Positions 42,863 to 52,777 are shown, counted from the stretch's first letter. The stretch: DNA of 64,000 nucleotides from Trinickia acidisoli (GCF_017315725.1 NZ_JAFLRG010000002.1:1364001-1428000), one strand, 5' to 3'. Numbers and translations: made by a program. The notes: generated by a model from the sequence alone, not told the origin.

Positions 42863-43642
42863 TCACGCAGCCACATGCACCGCCAAACCCGCTGCCCCCG
42901 GCAAGATGTCTTCTTTCAGCGTGCCTTCCGGAATGTGGTAATCCCCCGCGTTCTGCTGCCGGTACGGAATCGGCCTCGTGCTCCACAATTCATCCAGCCG
43001 ACGCCCCAGTGCATCGCGCGTCTGCGCAAATCGCGCTTCATCCATCCGGCCCGTTCGATAAACGACGAACGGCGGCAATACATCGAAGCCCGGATAGAAC
43101 AGCACCCCGTGATTGATCGGAAACAAGACGTCGTCGATCGGACCGTTGATACCTCGCGAGCTATAGTGCGGCTCCCACCCGCCCGCCGTCACGACGAGCA
43201 TCGCGCGTTTGCCGGCCATCGAGCCCTCGCCGTAGCGATCGCCCCATCGCTTGTCGGAATGTTCTCCCACCCCGTAAGCGAAGCCGTAGGCGTACACGCG
43301 CTCCACCCAGCCTTTGAGAATCGCCGGCATCGAGAACCACCACAGCGGAAACTGCAAGATCACGGCATCGGCCCATTTGATCTTCTCCTGCTCGGCCGCG
43401 ATATCCTCGCTTTGCGTCCCGTTCTCGAATGCATGCTTCGATGCGAGCGACGCGTGAAACGCCGAGCCGGGCACGTGATCGGTGCTGTCGTCGGCATCGA
43501 TGGTGGCCTTCCATTTCATCGCGTAAAGATCGGAAACACGGACGGTGTGCCCGGCCTCTTCCAGTCGCTTTACCGAAAAATCCCTGAGCGCGCCGTTCAA
43601 AGACGTCGGTTCGGGATGCGCATAGACAAGCAGTACGTTCAT
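42863..43642 (-). CDS. NAD(P)H:quinone oxidoreductase (flavodoxin-like fold)
   Basis: 259-residue NQO1/MdaB-type FAD or FMN oxidoreductase. It opens 'MNVLLVYAHPEPTSLNGALR', and has 'WADAVILQFPLWWFSMPAIL' and 'GWVERVYAYGFAYG', the family's flavin-binding pattern. It reduces quinones by two electrons with NAD(P)H and may act in detoxification of electrophiles. It is divergent from a LysR gene with a strong palindrome between them. The start at 43642 begins the fold directly. Confidence 0.9.
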   Translation of the reverse strand: MNVLLVYAHPEPTSLNGALRDFSVKRLEEAGHTVRVSDLYAMKWKATIDADDSTDHVPGSAFHASLASKHAFENGTQSEDIAAEQEKIKWADAVILQFPLWWFSMPAILKGWVERVYAYGFAYGVGEHSDKRWGDRYGEGSMAGKRAMLVVTAGGWEPHYSSRGINGPIDDVLFPINHGVLFYPGFDVLPPFVVYRTGRMDEARFAQTRDALGRRLDELWSTRPIPYRQQNAGDYHIPEGTLKEDILPGAAGLAVHVAA

Positions 43643-43701
43643 GATGTCGATCTCCAGTGGGGTTGGAGACACAGTACGGCTCGCCACGCTATAGTAGAAA
43701 T

Positions 43702-43716
43702 GAATTTCTGAAATTC
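43702..43716. promoter_or_regulatory. Palindromic operator GAATTTC-N-GAAATTC
   Basis: Perfect 15-bp inverted repeat, overlapped by AGAAAT-N2-ATTTCT at 43696-43709, in the 85-bp gap between the quinone reductase (start 43642) and the LysR gene (start 43728). It is the strongest palindrome among the LysR gaps here. Confidence 0.6.
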
Positions 43717-43727
43717 TAGGTATTACT

Positions 43728-44627
43728 GTGGATAATCGCTTAAGAAGCCTCGATCTCAATCTGCTCGTCACGCTCGACGTGCTGCTTGCCGAGCAAAACG
43801 TCACACGTGCGGCGCAGCGGCTGCATTACTCGCAGCCGTCCGTCAGCGTCCAGCTTGCCAAGCTGAGAGACGTATTCGGCGATCCCTTGTTGTTGCCCGG
43901 GCCTCGCGGGATGCGCCCGACCAAGCGGGCCGAAGCACTGCGCGAGCCGCTGCGAGAAGCACTCGCCACGCTCGAGCGAGCCGTCGCGCCGGCTCGCCCG
44001 TTCGATCCGCTGCATGCGAATCAAACATGGAAACTGGCCGCGACCGACTACGCCGAATCGACGATCGTGCTACCGGCGCTGCAGCGCTTGCGCACGGCCG
44101 CGCCGGGCAGCCGGCTTGCCGTTGTCGAGATGGCCCCACCCCGGTTCGAGAAGCAAGCCGAGCAAGGCGAAATCGACGTCGCGTTTCACACGGCCGAGGG
44201 CGCGCCCGAAGGCCTGCGTCGACGCGTCCTGTTTGCCGAGCGATACGTGCTGGTCGGTCGCATCGATCATCCACGCTTGAAACGTCGACCCACGCTTGCG
44301 CAGTTCTGCAAACTCGAACACGTCATCGTGTCGCCCGACGGCGGCGGGTTTCACGGCGTGACCGACGAAGCCCTGCGAGCAGCCGGGCTCGCGCGCCACG
44401 TGGCACTCTCGGTCCCGCATTTCCTGTTTCTCATTGCCGCGCTCGTACGCACGGATCTCGTTGCGATGGCACCGTTTCGATTGGTGCAAGACAATCCCGC
44501 GCTGCGTATCGTAACGCCGCCGATAGACGTGCCCGGCTACGAAATGTGCATGCTCTGGCATGAACGCGCGCACCGCGATCCTGCTCATCAGTGGCTGCGA
44601 GAGCAGATCGTCGAGTCGGTGCGATGA
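43728..44627 (+). CDS. LysR family regulator, divergent from the quinone reductase
   Basis: 299-residue LysR regulator of the NodD/NahR-like subgroup: 'LRSLDLNLLVTLDVLLAEQN', 'VTRAAQRLHYSQPSVSVQLA' and the phrase LLPGPRGMRPTKRAEALR, typical of that branch. The start is GTG at 43728. The effector domain covers about residues 90-299. It probably controls the quinone reductase (and cupin), perhaps in response to an aromatic or quinone-like compound. Confidence 0.88.
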   Translation: MDNRLRSLDLNLLVTLDVLLAEQNVTRAAQRLHYSQPSVSVQLAKLRDVFGDPLLLPGPRGMRPTKRAEALREPLREALATLERAVAPARPFDPLHANQTWKLAATDYAESTIVLPALQRLRTAAPGSRLAVVEMAPPRFEKQAEQGEIDVAFHTAEGAPEGLRRRVLFAERYVLVGRIDHPRLKRRPTLAQFCKLEHVIVSPDGGGFHGVTDEALRAAGLARHVALSVPHFLFLIAALVRTDLVAMAPFRLVQDNPALRIVTPPIDVPGYEMCMLWHERAHRDPAHQWLREQIVESVR

Positions 44628-44636
44628 GGATGAGGA

Positions 44637-45884
44637 TCACCGCGAGGAACGCTGCGGCCACATCCGCACCGCCAGCGCCGCGAGCGAAGCCGTCACCGCC
44701 ATCACGATCACGCCGGCCCATCCCCATTGCGTCAACATCGCGCTGCCGATCGCCGCTCCCGCAGCCATGCCGATGAACATGACGACGAACAACACCGCAT
44801 TGAGCCGGCTGCGCGACGCGGGGTCGATGCCGTAGACGATCGTCTGATGCGCGATCAGCGTGGTCTGGAACCCGAGATCGAAGCCGACCGTCGTGATCGC
44901 AAGCAACACCAATTGGGCATGGGGCGGCAACACCAAGCCCAGGGCCATCGCCGCGAACGAGGCCATCGCGATGCCGATGCCGAGCCGCGTCACCACTTCG
45001 GGCCCACGACGATCGGCCAAGCGTCCCGCAATCGGAGCGCCGAGCGCGCCGGCCGCACCGGCCAGCCCGAACGCACCGGCCACGGCACTGCCGAGATGGA
45101 ATGGCGAGCCGTGCAGCAAGACGGCCAGCGTCGACCAAAACCCGCTGAATCCCATCGCCAGTAGGCCTTGCGCCATGGCGGCACGACGCAGTGCCCGTTG
45201 ATGTCGCCACAGATGGCCGAGCGAGGCGATCAAGGCGCGATACCGCAAATGCGTCGTCGGTTTGAACGACGGCAACCCGCGCCATGCCGCCGCGCCGATT
45301 GCCGCCACGCTGACAGCCGCCGCCACGAACATGGCGCGCCAACTGAAATTCGCCGCGACCACCCCGCTGACCACGCGCGAAAGCAAGATGCCGAGCAACA
45401 AGCCCGTCATCACCGTCCCCACGATCTTGCCGCGATGCGCGTCGGGCGCAAGCATCGCCGCCGCGGGCACGACGTCCTGCGCCATCGTTGCCGACAAACC
45501 GATCGCAAAGCTCGCTGCAAGCAGGCATCCGATCGACGGCGCGAGCGCCGCAAGCAGCAGCGCGCCGACGAGCGCCGCGGCCTTGGCAAGGATCACGCGG
45601 CGCCGATCGAAACGGTCGCCGAGCGGCGCCAATAGCAAAATCCCGAGTGCATAGCCTAGTTGAGTCAGCGTCGGCACCATCCCGACCGCGCTCGCCGACG
45701 CGCCCATATCCGACTCGAGAACGCCGAGCATCGGCTGGCAATAGTAGAGCGGTGCAACGCCGAGGCCGGCCGCGGCCGCAAGCAGCAGCACGAGGCGCGG
45801 ATTCAGCGGCGTGGCAGCGTGGTGCTCGAAGGCTGCGCGATGCAGGCTCGCGGGCGCCGGTTGAAAAGTTTGCGGAGTGGACAT
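44637..45884 (-). CDS. MFS efflux transporter
   Basis: 415-residue 12-helix MFS protein, with the drug/sugar exporter motif A 'APLGDRFDRRRVILAKAAAL' and 'LGYALGILLLAPLGDRFDRR' beginning after helix 2. It resembles the DHA1/Bcr-type or YdhP-like exporters; substrate unknown. It is divergent from the LysR gene at 45988 (103 bp gap) and convergent with that at 43728 (9 bp between stops), so the former probably regulates it. Confidence 0.85.
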   Translation of the reverse strand: MSTPQTFQPAPASLHRAAFEHHAATPLNPRLVLLLAAAAGLGVAPLYYCQPMLGVLESDMGASASAVGMVPTLTQLGYALGILLLAPLGDRFDRRRVILAKAAALVGALLLAALAPSIGCLLAASFAIGLSATMAQDVVPAAAMLAPDAHRGKIVGTVMTGLLLGILLSRVVSGVVAANFSWRAMFVAAAVSVAAIGAAAWRGLPSFKPTTHLRYRALIASLGHLWRHQRALRRAAMAQGLLAMGFSGFWSTLAVLLHGSPFHLGSAVAGAFGLAGAAGALGAPIAGRLADRRGPEVVTRLGIGIAMASFAAMALGLVLPPHAQLVLLAITTVGFDLGFQTTLIAHQTIVYGIDPASRSRLNAVLFVVMFIGMAAGAAIGSAMLTQWGWAGVIVMAVTASLAALAVRMWPQRSSR

Positions 45885-45987
45885 GATCTAGTTCTCACAT
45901 GCGGATCGAAGGAATGGACCCGAGTGTGACGTCCAAGATCGGATGCCGGTAGTACCGCCGCGCGCAGATTTGCTATACGCTGCACGT

Positions 45988-46965
45988 ATGACCACAAAAA
46001 CCCGTCGTCCCACTATCTCAAAAGGCAAAGCGCGCGCTTCCGATTTCTCGTTGGAGGGCGCGAGTCAGCGCTTCCAGCTTATGGAAACGTTCGTACGTAT
46101 AGTCGAATCGGGCAATCTATCGGCCGCCGCGGCGCAGTTGCATACGACGCAGCCGACTGTCAGCCGTCGCTTGCAGGCGCTCGAACGATCGCTCGGCGTG
46201 CGCTTGCTGCAACGCTCGACGCATACGATGCGGTTGACGGTGGATGGGGAGCGTTGCTTCCAACGCGCCAAGGAATTGCTGGCAAGTTGGGCGTCGTTCG
46301 AAGCCGACGTACGCGGCGCGCAGGAGGAACCCGAAGGACTGCTGCGCGTGGCGGTACCGCATGCCTTCGGTCAACAAAGATTGGTCGAGCCGTTGGTGCG
46401 GTATTTGAACGACTATCCGCGCGTATCGGTCGAATGGCTGTTGCAGGACGACGTGCACGACTTCATCGCCAATGGCATCGATTGCGCGATTCAAGTAGGC
46501 GAGCCCAACGATCCGGCCGTCGTTGCAATCCGGCTGTCGAAGGTATCGCGCATCGTGGTCGGCTCGCCGTCTCTGCTCGAAAGAGGCCGCGTGCCGCAAG
46601 AGCCCGAGGAGCTCGTCGCTTTGCCTTGGCTGGCGCTACGAACGTATTACCGAACCGAGTTGACGCTGACACATGAAGACACGGGCGAGATGCGGCGCGT
46701 GCCCATGACGCCTCGTATCAGCACCGACAACCTGTACGCGCTGCGCAGCGCGGCCGTGCTGGGCATGGGGGTATGCGTAGGTTCGGCCTGGCTGCTTGCC
46801 GACGATCTCGCCGGCAAGCGCCTGATCCAACTCGCACCGAAGTGGCAAGCCGCGGCGCTACCCGTCTACCTCATTTATCCGCACGCGCAGTTCTATCCGT
46901 CGAGACTGCAACGGTTTATCGATTTGATGCGCGACGCCGTGCCCCTCGTGATGGCCAGCGCTTAG
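45988..46965 (+). CDS. LysR family regulator, divergent from the MFS exporter
   Basis: 325-residue LysR regulator with a 30-residue basic N-terminal extension (TTKTRRPTISKGKARASD). HTH 'METFVRIVESGNLSAAAAQL' then 'TTQPTVSRRLQALERSLGVR'; effector domain from about residue 115 ('EGLLRVAVPHAFGQQRLVEP'). The phrase and layout fit the PecT/DsdC-like CRG subgroup. ATG 45988 is preferred; GTG or ATG codons further upstream lengthen the extension. Confidence 0.85.
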   Translation: MTTKTRRPTISKGKARASDFSLEGASQRFQLMETFVRIVESGNLSAAAAQLHTTQPTVSRRLQALERSLGVRLLQRSTHTMRLTVDGERCFQRAKELLASWASFEADVRGAQEEPEGLLRVAVPHAFGQQRLVEPLVRYLNDYPRVSVEWLLQDDVHDFIANGIDCAIQVGEPNDPAVVAIRLSKVSRIVVGSPSLLERGRVPQEPEELVALPWLALRTYYRTELTLTHEDTGEMRRVPMTPRISTDNLYALRSAAVLGMGVCVGSAWLLADDLAGKRLIQLAPKWQAAALPVYLIYPHAQFYPSRLQRFIDLMRDAVPLVMASA

Positions 46966-46975
46966 CGTCGCAGGT

Positions 46976-47827
46976 TCACGCGTACTCGTACACGCCGCGG
47001 CCCGTCTTACGACCGAGGCGTCCCGCCGCCACGAGTTCGCGCAGCAGCAGGCACGGACGGTACTTCGGATCGCCGAGGTCTTTGACGAAGACTTCCATCA
47101 CCGATAGGCACACGTCGAGCCCGACCAAATCGGCCAGCGCGAGCGGGCCTATCGGATGATTGGCGCCGAGCCGCATGCCTTCGTCGATTTCTTCCGCCTT
47201 GGCCACGCCCTCCGCCAACACGAAGAACGCTTCGTTGATCATCGGCACGAGAATGCGGTTGACGACGAAGCCAGGGCTGTTGCGCACGCCGATCGGCGAC
47301 TTGTCGAGCCGGGCGACGACTTCGCTGACCGACGCGGCCGTCGCATCGCTCGTTTGCAGGCCGCGAATGATTTCGACGAGCTGCAGCAACGGCACCGGAT
47401 TGAAGAAGTGCATGCCGATGAAGCGCGAAGGCGCCTTCAGCGAGGCGGCCAGTGCGGTAATCGAGATCGACGACGTGTTGGACGCGATGAGCGTGCTCGT
47501 CGGCACGATCGTTTCGATTTGCTTAAGTATCCGCGTCTTCAGTTCAAGATTTTCGGTGGCGGCCTCGACGACGAGATCGGCTTGCGCAAGACGTTGATAG
47601 TCGGTCGACGTTTCGATCCGCGCAAGTGCGGCATCGCGCGCGGCCGCATCGAGCTTTCCCTTCGCGACGAGGCGCTCGAGGCTCGAGCCGAGCGCAGCCA
47701 TACCTTTGGCCAGCGCGGCGTCGGTCACGTCGATGAGAATGACCTTGAATCCCGACACCGCCGCTGTTTGTGCGATACCGTTGCCCATCGTTCCGGCGCC
47801 GATCACGCCCAATGTGTCGATTGTCAT
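46976..47827 (-). CDS. 3-hydroxybutyryl-CoA dehydrogenase
   Basis: 283-residue NAD-dependent 3-hydroxyacyl-CoA dehydrogenase (Hbd/PaaH type). Rossmann motif 'TLGVIGAGTMGNGIAQTAAV'; catalytic His in 'PSRFIGMHFFNPVPLLQLVE'; 'PGFVVNRILVPMINEAFFVL' begins the C-terminal domain; it ends 'RLGRKTGRGVYEY'. It catalyses the third step of beta-oxidation for short chains. It is the last gene of the leftward beta-oxidation operon, 48 bp after the thiolase. Confidence 0.93.
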   Translation of the reverse strand: MTIDTLGVIGAGTMGNGIAQTAAVSGFKVILIDVTDAALAKGMAALGSSLERLVAKGKLDAAARDAALARIETSTDYQRLAQADLVVEAATENLELKTRILKQIETIVPTSTLIASNTSSISITALAASLKAPSRFIGMHFFNPVPLLQLVEIIRGLQTSDATAASVSEVVARLDKSPIGVRNSPGFVVNRILVPMINEAFFVLAEGVAKAEEIDEGMRLGANHPIGPLALADLVGLDVCLSVMEVFVKDLGDPKYRPCLLLRELVAAGRLGRKTGRGVYEYA

Positions 47828-47875
47828 AGCTGCTCTCTTCTTTAGCGAAATGCGCGGCGCAAGTGCCGCACAGGC

Positions 47876-49063
47876 TCACTGCACGTTTTCGAAAATCGCG
47901 GCGATGCCCTGCCCGCCGCCGATGCACATCGTCACCAACGCATAACGTCCTCCGACGCGCCGCAATTCGTCGATCGCCTTGATCGTAATCACGGCACCCG
48001 TCGCGCCGATCGGATGACCCAGCGAAATGCCCGAGCCGTTCGGATTCACCTTGGCCGGATCGAAGCCGAGCTCACGCGTGACCGCGCATGCCTGCGCGGC
48101 GAACGCTTCATTGGCCTCGACCACGTCGATGTCGCCGACGCAGAGCCCCGCCCGCTGCAGTGCGAGCCGCGTGGCCGGCACAGGGCCGATACCCATGTGC
48201 AGCGGATCGACGCCCGCATGCGCGTAGGCCACCAGACGCGCCATCGCCTTCACGCCGCGACGCTGCGCCGCTTCACGCGACATCAGCAGCACAGCCGCTG
48301 CCGCATCGTTGATACCCGATGCATTGCCTGCCGTCACCGTCCCGTTCTGGCGGTCGAACACGGGCTTGAGCGGCGCGAAATCGTCGAGCGTCGCACCCAG
48401 GCGCACGTGCTCGTCTGTATTGAACACGACGTCCTTCCCTTTGACGCGGCGCGTGATCGGCACGATTTGCCGCGCAAAGCGGCCTTCGGCAATGGCACGC
48501 TCGGCGCGCCGGTGCGATTCCAGTGCAAGCGCGTCTTGGTCCGCGCGCGAGATGCCGAATTTGCGGGCGACGTTCTCGGCCGTCACGCCCATCGGCACCG
48601 CATGGAACGGATCGTTGAGCGCACCGAGCATCATGTCGATCATGCGCACGTCGCCCATGCGCGCGCCGAAGCGCGCGTCCGGCACGATGTACGGCGCGCG
48701 GCTCATGTTTTCCGCGCCACCGCCGATCGCGACTTCGGCATCGCCGAGCAAGATCGTTTGCGCCGCGGACACGATCGCCTGCAACCCCGAGCCGCACAAA
48801 CGATTCACGTTGAACGCGGGCGTGGTTTCGGGAATGCCCGCGTCGATGGCGGCCACGCGCGACAGGTAGAAGTCCTTCGGCTCCGTCGCAATCACATTGC
48901 CGAACACGACGTGATCGACATGGGCCGCCTCGACGCCGGCGCGCGCCAGCGTTTCGCGCACGACGATCGTCGCGAGCTCGGTCGGCGCGAAATCCTTCAG
49001 GCTACCGCCGAATTTGCCGACGGCGGTGCGAACACCGCCTACAACGACCACTTCCTTATTCAT
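47876..49063 (-). CDS. Acetyl-CoA acetyltransferase / beta-ketothiolase
   Basis: 395-residue thiolase. Active Cys in 'NRLCGSGLQAIVSAAQTILL', His in 'NPNGSGISLGHPIGATGAV', and second Cys in 'LVTMCIGGGQGIAAIFENVQ'. It resembles BktB/PhaA-type enzymes; in beta-oxidation it cleaves 3-ketoacyl-CoA, and in reverse makes acetoacetyl-CoA. It lies between ETF-QO and the 3-hydroxyacyl-CoA dehydrogenase genes, supporting the degradative role. Confidence 0.94.
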   Translation of the reverse strand: MNKEVVVVGGVRTAVGKFGGSLKDFAPTELATIVVRETLARAGVEAAHVDHVVFGNVIATEPKDFYLSRVAAIDAGIPETTPAFNVNRLCGSGLQAIVSAAQTILLGDAEVAIGGGAENMSRAPYIVPDARFGARMGDVRMIDMMLGALNDPFHAVPMGVTAENVARKFGISRADQDALALESHRRAERAIAEGRFARQIVPITRRVKGKDVVFNTDEHVRLGATLDDFAPLKPVFDRQNGTVTAGNASGINDAAAAVLLMSREAAQRRGVKAMARLVAYAHAGVDPLHMGIGPVPATRLALQRAGLCVGDIDVVEANEAFAAQACAVTRELGFDPAKVNPNGSGISLGHPIGATGAVITIKAIDELRRVGGRYALVTMCIGGGQGIAAIFENVQ

Positions 49064-49097
49064 ACGTTCTCCTAAATGATTCGTCTATGGCCACTAG

Positions 49098-50756
49098 CTA
49101 CATGTTCGAGTAATTGGGCCCACCGCCGCCTTCCGGTGCAACCCATACGATGTTTTGCGTGGGGTCTTTGATGTCGCAGGTCTTGCAATGCACGCAGTTC
49201 TGCGCGTTGATTTGCAACCGCTCGCCCGCGCCCTCGTCCGCAACGAACTCGTAGACGCCAGCCGGGCAATACCGGCTCTCGGGACCCGCGTACGTTTTCA
49301 AATTGACTTGCACCGGCACGTGGGCATCTTTCAGCGTCAGGTGTGCGGGCTGATTTTCTTCGTGATTCGTATTGGAGAGGAACACCGAGGAAAGGCGGTC
49401 GAAGGTCAGCTTGCCGTCGGGCTTCGGATACGCGATCGGCTTGCACTGCGACGCATGCTTGAGCGTCTCGTGGTCCGAATGGCGATGGCGCAGCGTCCAC
49501 GGCGTTTTGCCTTTGAGCAGCTTCTGCTCGAAGCCCACCATCAACGTGCCGACGTAGAGGCCCTTGCTCATCCAAGGCTTGAAATTGCGCCCCTTGTGCA
49601 GTTCCGCGTGCAGCCATGAACCGGCGAACGATCGCGGATAAGCAGCCAGCTCATCACCGTGCCGCCCGGCGTGCACCGCGTCGAACGCGGCATCGGCCGC
49701 GAGCATGCCTGTCTTGATCGCCGCGTGACTGCCCTTGATCCGCGATGCGTTCAAAAAACCCGCTTCGTCGCCCACGAGCGCGCCACCGGGAAACACGAGC
49801 TTGGGCAGCGATTGCAACCCGCCCGCCGTGATCGCCCGTGCGCCGTACGACACACGCTTGCCGCCTTCCAGGAAGCCGCGAATCGCCGGATGCGTCTTAT
49901 AGCGCTGAAATTCCTCGAATGGAGACAGGTACGGATTGGAGTAGCCGAGCCCGACGACGAAACCGACGACGGCTTGGTTGTCGTCCATGTGGTAAAGAAA
50001 CGACCCGCCGTACGTTTGCGCGTCCAATGGCCAGCCTGCCGTGTGAACGACGAGGCCGCTTTGATGCTTGGCCGGATCGATGTCCCAGACTTCTTTGATA
50101 CCGATGCCATATACCTGGGGATCGGCACCATCGCGCAGCTTGAATGCCTCTTGCAATTGCCGACCGAGATGGCCACGCGTCCCCTCGCAAAACAGCGTGT
50201 ATTTCGCGTGCAACTCCATGCCGCGCTGGAAATTCTCGGTCGGTTCACCGTCCTTGCCGATACCCATGTCGCCTGTCGCAACGCCTTTGACGCAGCCGTC
50301 TTCGCCGTACAGCACCTCGGAGGCGGCAAAGCCGGGAAAAATTTCGACGCCGAGTGCTTCGGCCTGCTGCCCGAGCCAGCGCGTGAAGTTCGCGAGGCTG
50401 ATCACGTAGTTGCCGTGATTCTTGAAGCTGTCCGGCAGCATCCAATTCGGAACGGCCATCGCCCCCGTCTTCGAAAGGAACAAGAAGCGATCCTCGCTGA
50501 CCTCGACGTTCAGGGGTGCGCCCTTTTCTTTCCAGTCGGGAATCAACTCGTCGAGCGCACGCGGGTCCATCACGGCCCCCGACACAATATGGGCGCCGAT
50601 CTCGGAGCCTTTCTCGAGCACGCAGACGCCTAGCTCGACGCCTTCCTGCGCCGCACGCTGCTTCAAGCGAATCGCGGCCGACAGCCCCGCGGGACCACCA
50701 CCAACGATCACCACGTCGTATTCCGTCGATTCGCGTTGCGAGACCACCGTCGTCAT
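49098..50756 (-). CDS. Electron transfer flavoprotein-ubiquinone oxidoreductase
   Basis: 552-residue ETF-QO, passing electrons from ETF to ubiquinone. N-terminal FAD motif 'YDVVIVGGGPAGLSAAIRLK'; 'GSEIGAHIVSGAVMDPRALD' is characteristic; the C-terminal 4Fe-4S ligands are visible in 'YCPAGVYEFV' and 'NCVHCKTCDIKDPTQNIVWV', ending 'PEGGGGPNYSNM'. Start 50756 (MTTVVSQRESTEYD). The 5' neighbour is the acyl-CoA dehydrogenase, whose electrons it would carry; ETF subunits themselves are not in this operon. Confidence 0.96.
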   Translation of the reverse strand: MTTVVSQRESTEYDVVIVGGGPAGLSAAIRLKQRAAQEGVELGVCVLEKGSEIGAHIVSGAVMDPRALDELIPDWKEKGAPLNVEVSEDRFLFLSKTGAMAVPNWMLPDSFKNHGNYVISLANFTRWLGQQAEALGVEIFPGFAASEVLYGEDGCVKGVATGDMGIGKDGEPTENFQRGMELHAKYTLFCEGTRGHLGRQLQEAFKLRDGADPQVYGIGIKEVWDIDPAKHQSGLVVHTAGWPLDAQTYGGSFLYHMDDNQAVVGFVVGLGYSNPYLSPFEEFQRYKTHPAIRGFLEGGKRVSYGARAITAGGLQSLPKLVFPGGALVGDEAGFLNASRIKGSHAAIKTGMLAADAAFDAVHAGRHGDELAAYPRSFAGSWLHAELHKGRNFKPWMSKGLYVGTLMVGFEQKLLKGKTPWTLRHRHSDHETLKHASQCKPIAYPKPDGKLTFDRLSSVFLSNTNHEENQPAHLTLKDAHVPVQVNLKTYAGPESRYCPAGVYEFVADEGAGERLQINAQNCVHCKTCDIKDPTQNIVWVAPEGGGGPNYSNM

Positions 50757-50775
50757 GCCCACCACTCCTTCATGC

Positions 50776-52566
50776 TTAGAATTGTTCGGAGTCCAAAGCA
50801 AGCAAGCCTTCGCCGCTCTTCGCACTCACGATCGACGTTTCGAGTGCCGTGGCATGCGACAGCAGATGCTCGGCGAAGAATCGCGCGGTCGCGATCTTCG
50901 CACCGAAGAACGACGGATCGTCGCCCTGCTTCGCGTGTGCGACGAGTGCGGCGCGCGCCATCTGCCAACCCGCGAGCACGAGGCCGGCGAGCATCAGATA
51001 CGGCACGCTACCCACGAACACGGCGTTCGGATCAAGCTTGCCCTGCTCGACGACGAACTCGACCACGCGAGCCAATGCGTGCCGGCCGGCTTCCAATTGC
51101 GTCGCAATGGAAACCAACGAACGGTCGTCGTGCAACTTCAACACGTCGACCGTTTTATCGATTTCGCGCAGCAGAGCTTGTGCCACGGCGCCTCTATCGC
51201 GCAGCGTCTTGCGCCCTACCAGGTCGTTCGCTTGAATGGCCGTCGTGCCTTCGTAGATCGGCAGAATCCGCGCATCGCGGTAGTACTGCGCCGCACCCGT
51301 CTCCTCGATGAAGCCCATCCCGCCGTGCACCTGCACCCCGAGGCTCGTCACCTCCAGCGACATCTCCGTGCTCCACCCCTTCACGATCGGCACCAAGTAT
51401 TCGTAGATCGCTTGATGCTCGGCGCGCACGCGCTCGTCCGCATGCCGATGCGCGATGTCGCTATGTGCCGCCGCCACGTAGCCCAGCGCCCGCGCCCCTT
51501 CGGTCAGCGCGCGCATCGTCGCCAGCATCCGGCGTACGTCGGGGTGATGAATGATCGTCACCGATTGCTTGGCCGTGCCGTCCACCGGCCGGCTCTGCAC
51601 CCTCTCCTTCGCATACGCCACCGCCTTCTGATACGCCCGATCGGCCACCGCCACGCCTTGCATGCCTACCGCAAAGCGCGCCGCGTTCATCATGATGAAC
51701 ATGTACTCGAGGCCGCGATTCTCCTCGCCGATCAGATAGCCGAGCGCCCCGCCGTGGTCGCCGAACTGCAGCACCGCCGTCGGGCTCGCCTTGATCCCCA
51801 GCTTGTGCTCGATCGACACGCAATGCACGTCGTTGCGCTCGCCCAGCGCGCCGTCCTCCCCGATCAGAAACTTCGGCACGATGAACAACGAAATCCCTTT
51901 CACGCCTTCAGGCGCATCCGGCGTGCGCGCCAACACGAGATGGACGATGTTCTCGGCCATGTCGTGCTCGCCCCACGTGATGAAGATCTTCGTGCCGAAC
52001 ACGCGGTACGTGCCATCGCCCTGCGGCTCGGCGCGCGTGCGCACGAGCGCCAGGTCCGAGCCCGCCTGCGGCTCGGTCAGGTTCATCGTGCCCGTCCACT
52101 CGCCCGAGATCAGCTTGGGCACATAGCGCTGCTTCTGCGCTTCGCTGCCGGCCGTGAGCAGCGCTTCGATCGCACCGTCGGTCAGCAGCGGACACAGCGC
52201 GAACGACAGATTCGACGCGTTGAGCATTTCGATGCACGGCGTCGCGATCAGCTTCGGCAAGCCTTGCCCCTCGTATTCCACGGGATGCTGCACGCCCTGC
52301 CAGCCGCCCTCGACGAATTGGCGGAACGCCTGTTTGAAGCCGGGCGACGCCGTCACGACGCCCTCCTTCCAACTGCTCGGATTGCGATCGCCCTCGACGT
52401 TCAACGGCGCTAGCACTTCCTCGCACAGCTTGGCCGACTCTTCCAACACCGCTTGCGCCGTATCGATCCCGGCATCTTCGAAACCGGGGAGATCGGCAAC
52501 CTCGGCCAACCCGGCCAACTCCTTCAGCGCGAACAGCATGTCCTTGATCGGGGCGGTGTAGCTCAT
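50776..52566 (-). CDS. Acyl-CoA dehydrogenase (long, C-terminal-domain type)
   Basis: 596-residue acyl-CoA dehydrogenase with the extra C-terminal domain (AcdN-type N-terminus, about 600 residues as in FadE-like or DszC-related enzymes). FAD/substrate motifs 'GTMNLTEPQAGSDLALVRTR', 'GTYRVFGTKIFITWGEHDMA' and 'VHGGMGFIEETGAAQYYRDA' followed by 'ILPIYEGTTAIQANDLVGRK'. Start 52566 begins 'MSYTAPIKDMLFALKELAGL'. It probably performs the first dehydrogenation of beta-oxidation, feeding ETF and ETF-QO. First gene of the operon; the AraC gene lies 211 bp upstream. Confidence 0.94.
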   Translation of the reverse strand: MSYTAPIKDMLFALKELAGLAEVADLPGFEDAGIDTAQAVLEESAKLCEEVLAPLNVEGDRNPSSWKEGVVTASPGFKQAFRQFVEGGWQGVQHPVEYEGQGLPKLIATPCIEMLNASNLSFALCPLLTDGAIEALLTAGSEAQKQRYVPKLISGEWTGTMNLTEPQAGSDLALVRTRAEPQGDGTYRVFGTKIFITWGEHDMAENIVHLVLARTPDAPEGVKGISLFIVPKFLIGEDGALGERNDVHCVSIEHKLGIKASPTAVLQFGDHGGALGYLIGEENRGLEYMFIMMNAARFAVGMQGVAVADRAYQKAVAYAKERVQSRPVDGTAKQSVTIIHHPDVRRMLATMRALTEGARALGYVAAAHSDIAHRHADERVRAEHQAIYEYLVPIVKGWSTEMSLEVTSLGVQVHGGMGFIEETGAAQYYRDARILPIYEGTTAIQANDLVGRKTLRDRGAVAQALLREIDKTVDVLKLHDDRSLVSIATQLEAGRHALARVVEFVVEQGKLDPNAVFVGSVPYLMLAGLVLAGWQMARAALVAHAKQGDDPSFFGAKIATARFFAEHLLSHATALETSIVSAKSGEGLLALDSEQF

Positions 52567-52777
52567 GGCGGCCTGTCCAAATGAATGAAAGAAACGAGGG
52601 CGGCGCGGTATGACAAACATGGCCACGCTGCAATGATTTGGAATAGATCGTAGCGAGAAATCGCCGCCGCAGGCTGGCTAAACCGGCCCACCTACTGACA
52701 AATCTGGCCATGACATTGGCGTTATCGCACGATCGGACCAGCGCGAGGACGGCGAAGCGACTACGGACAAGATAAGG

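Noticed and set aside
50422..52413. 663-codon open frame opposite the acyl-CoA dehydrogenase
   Set aside because: Antisense shadow; composition heavy in Arg and His with no recognisable motif.
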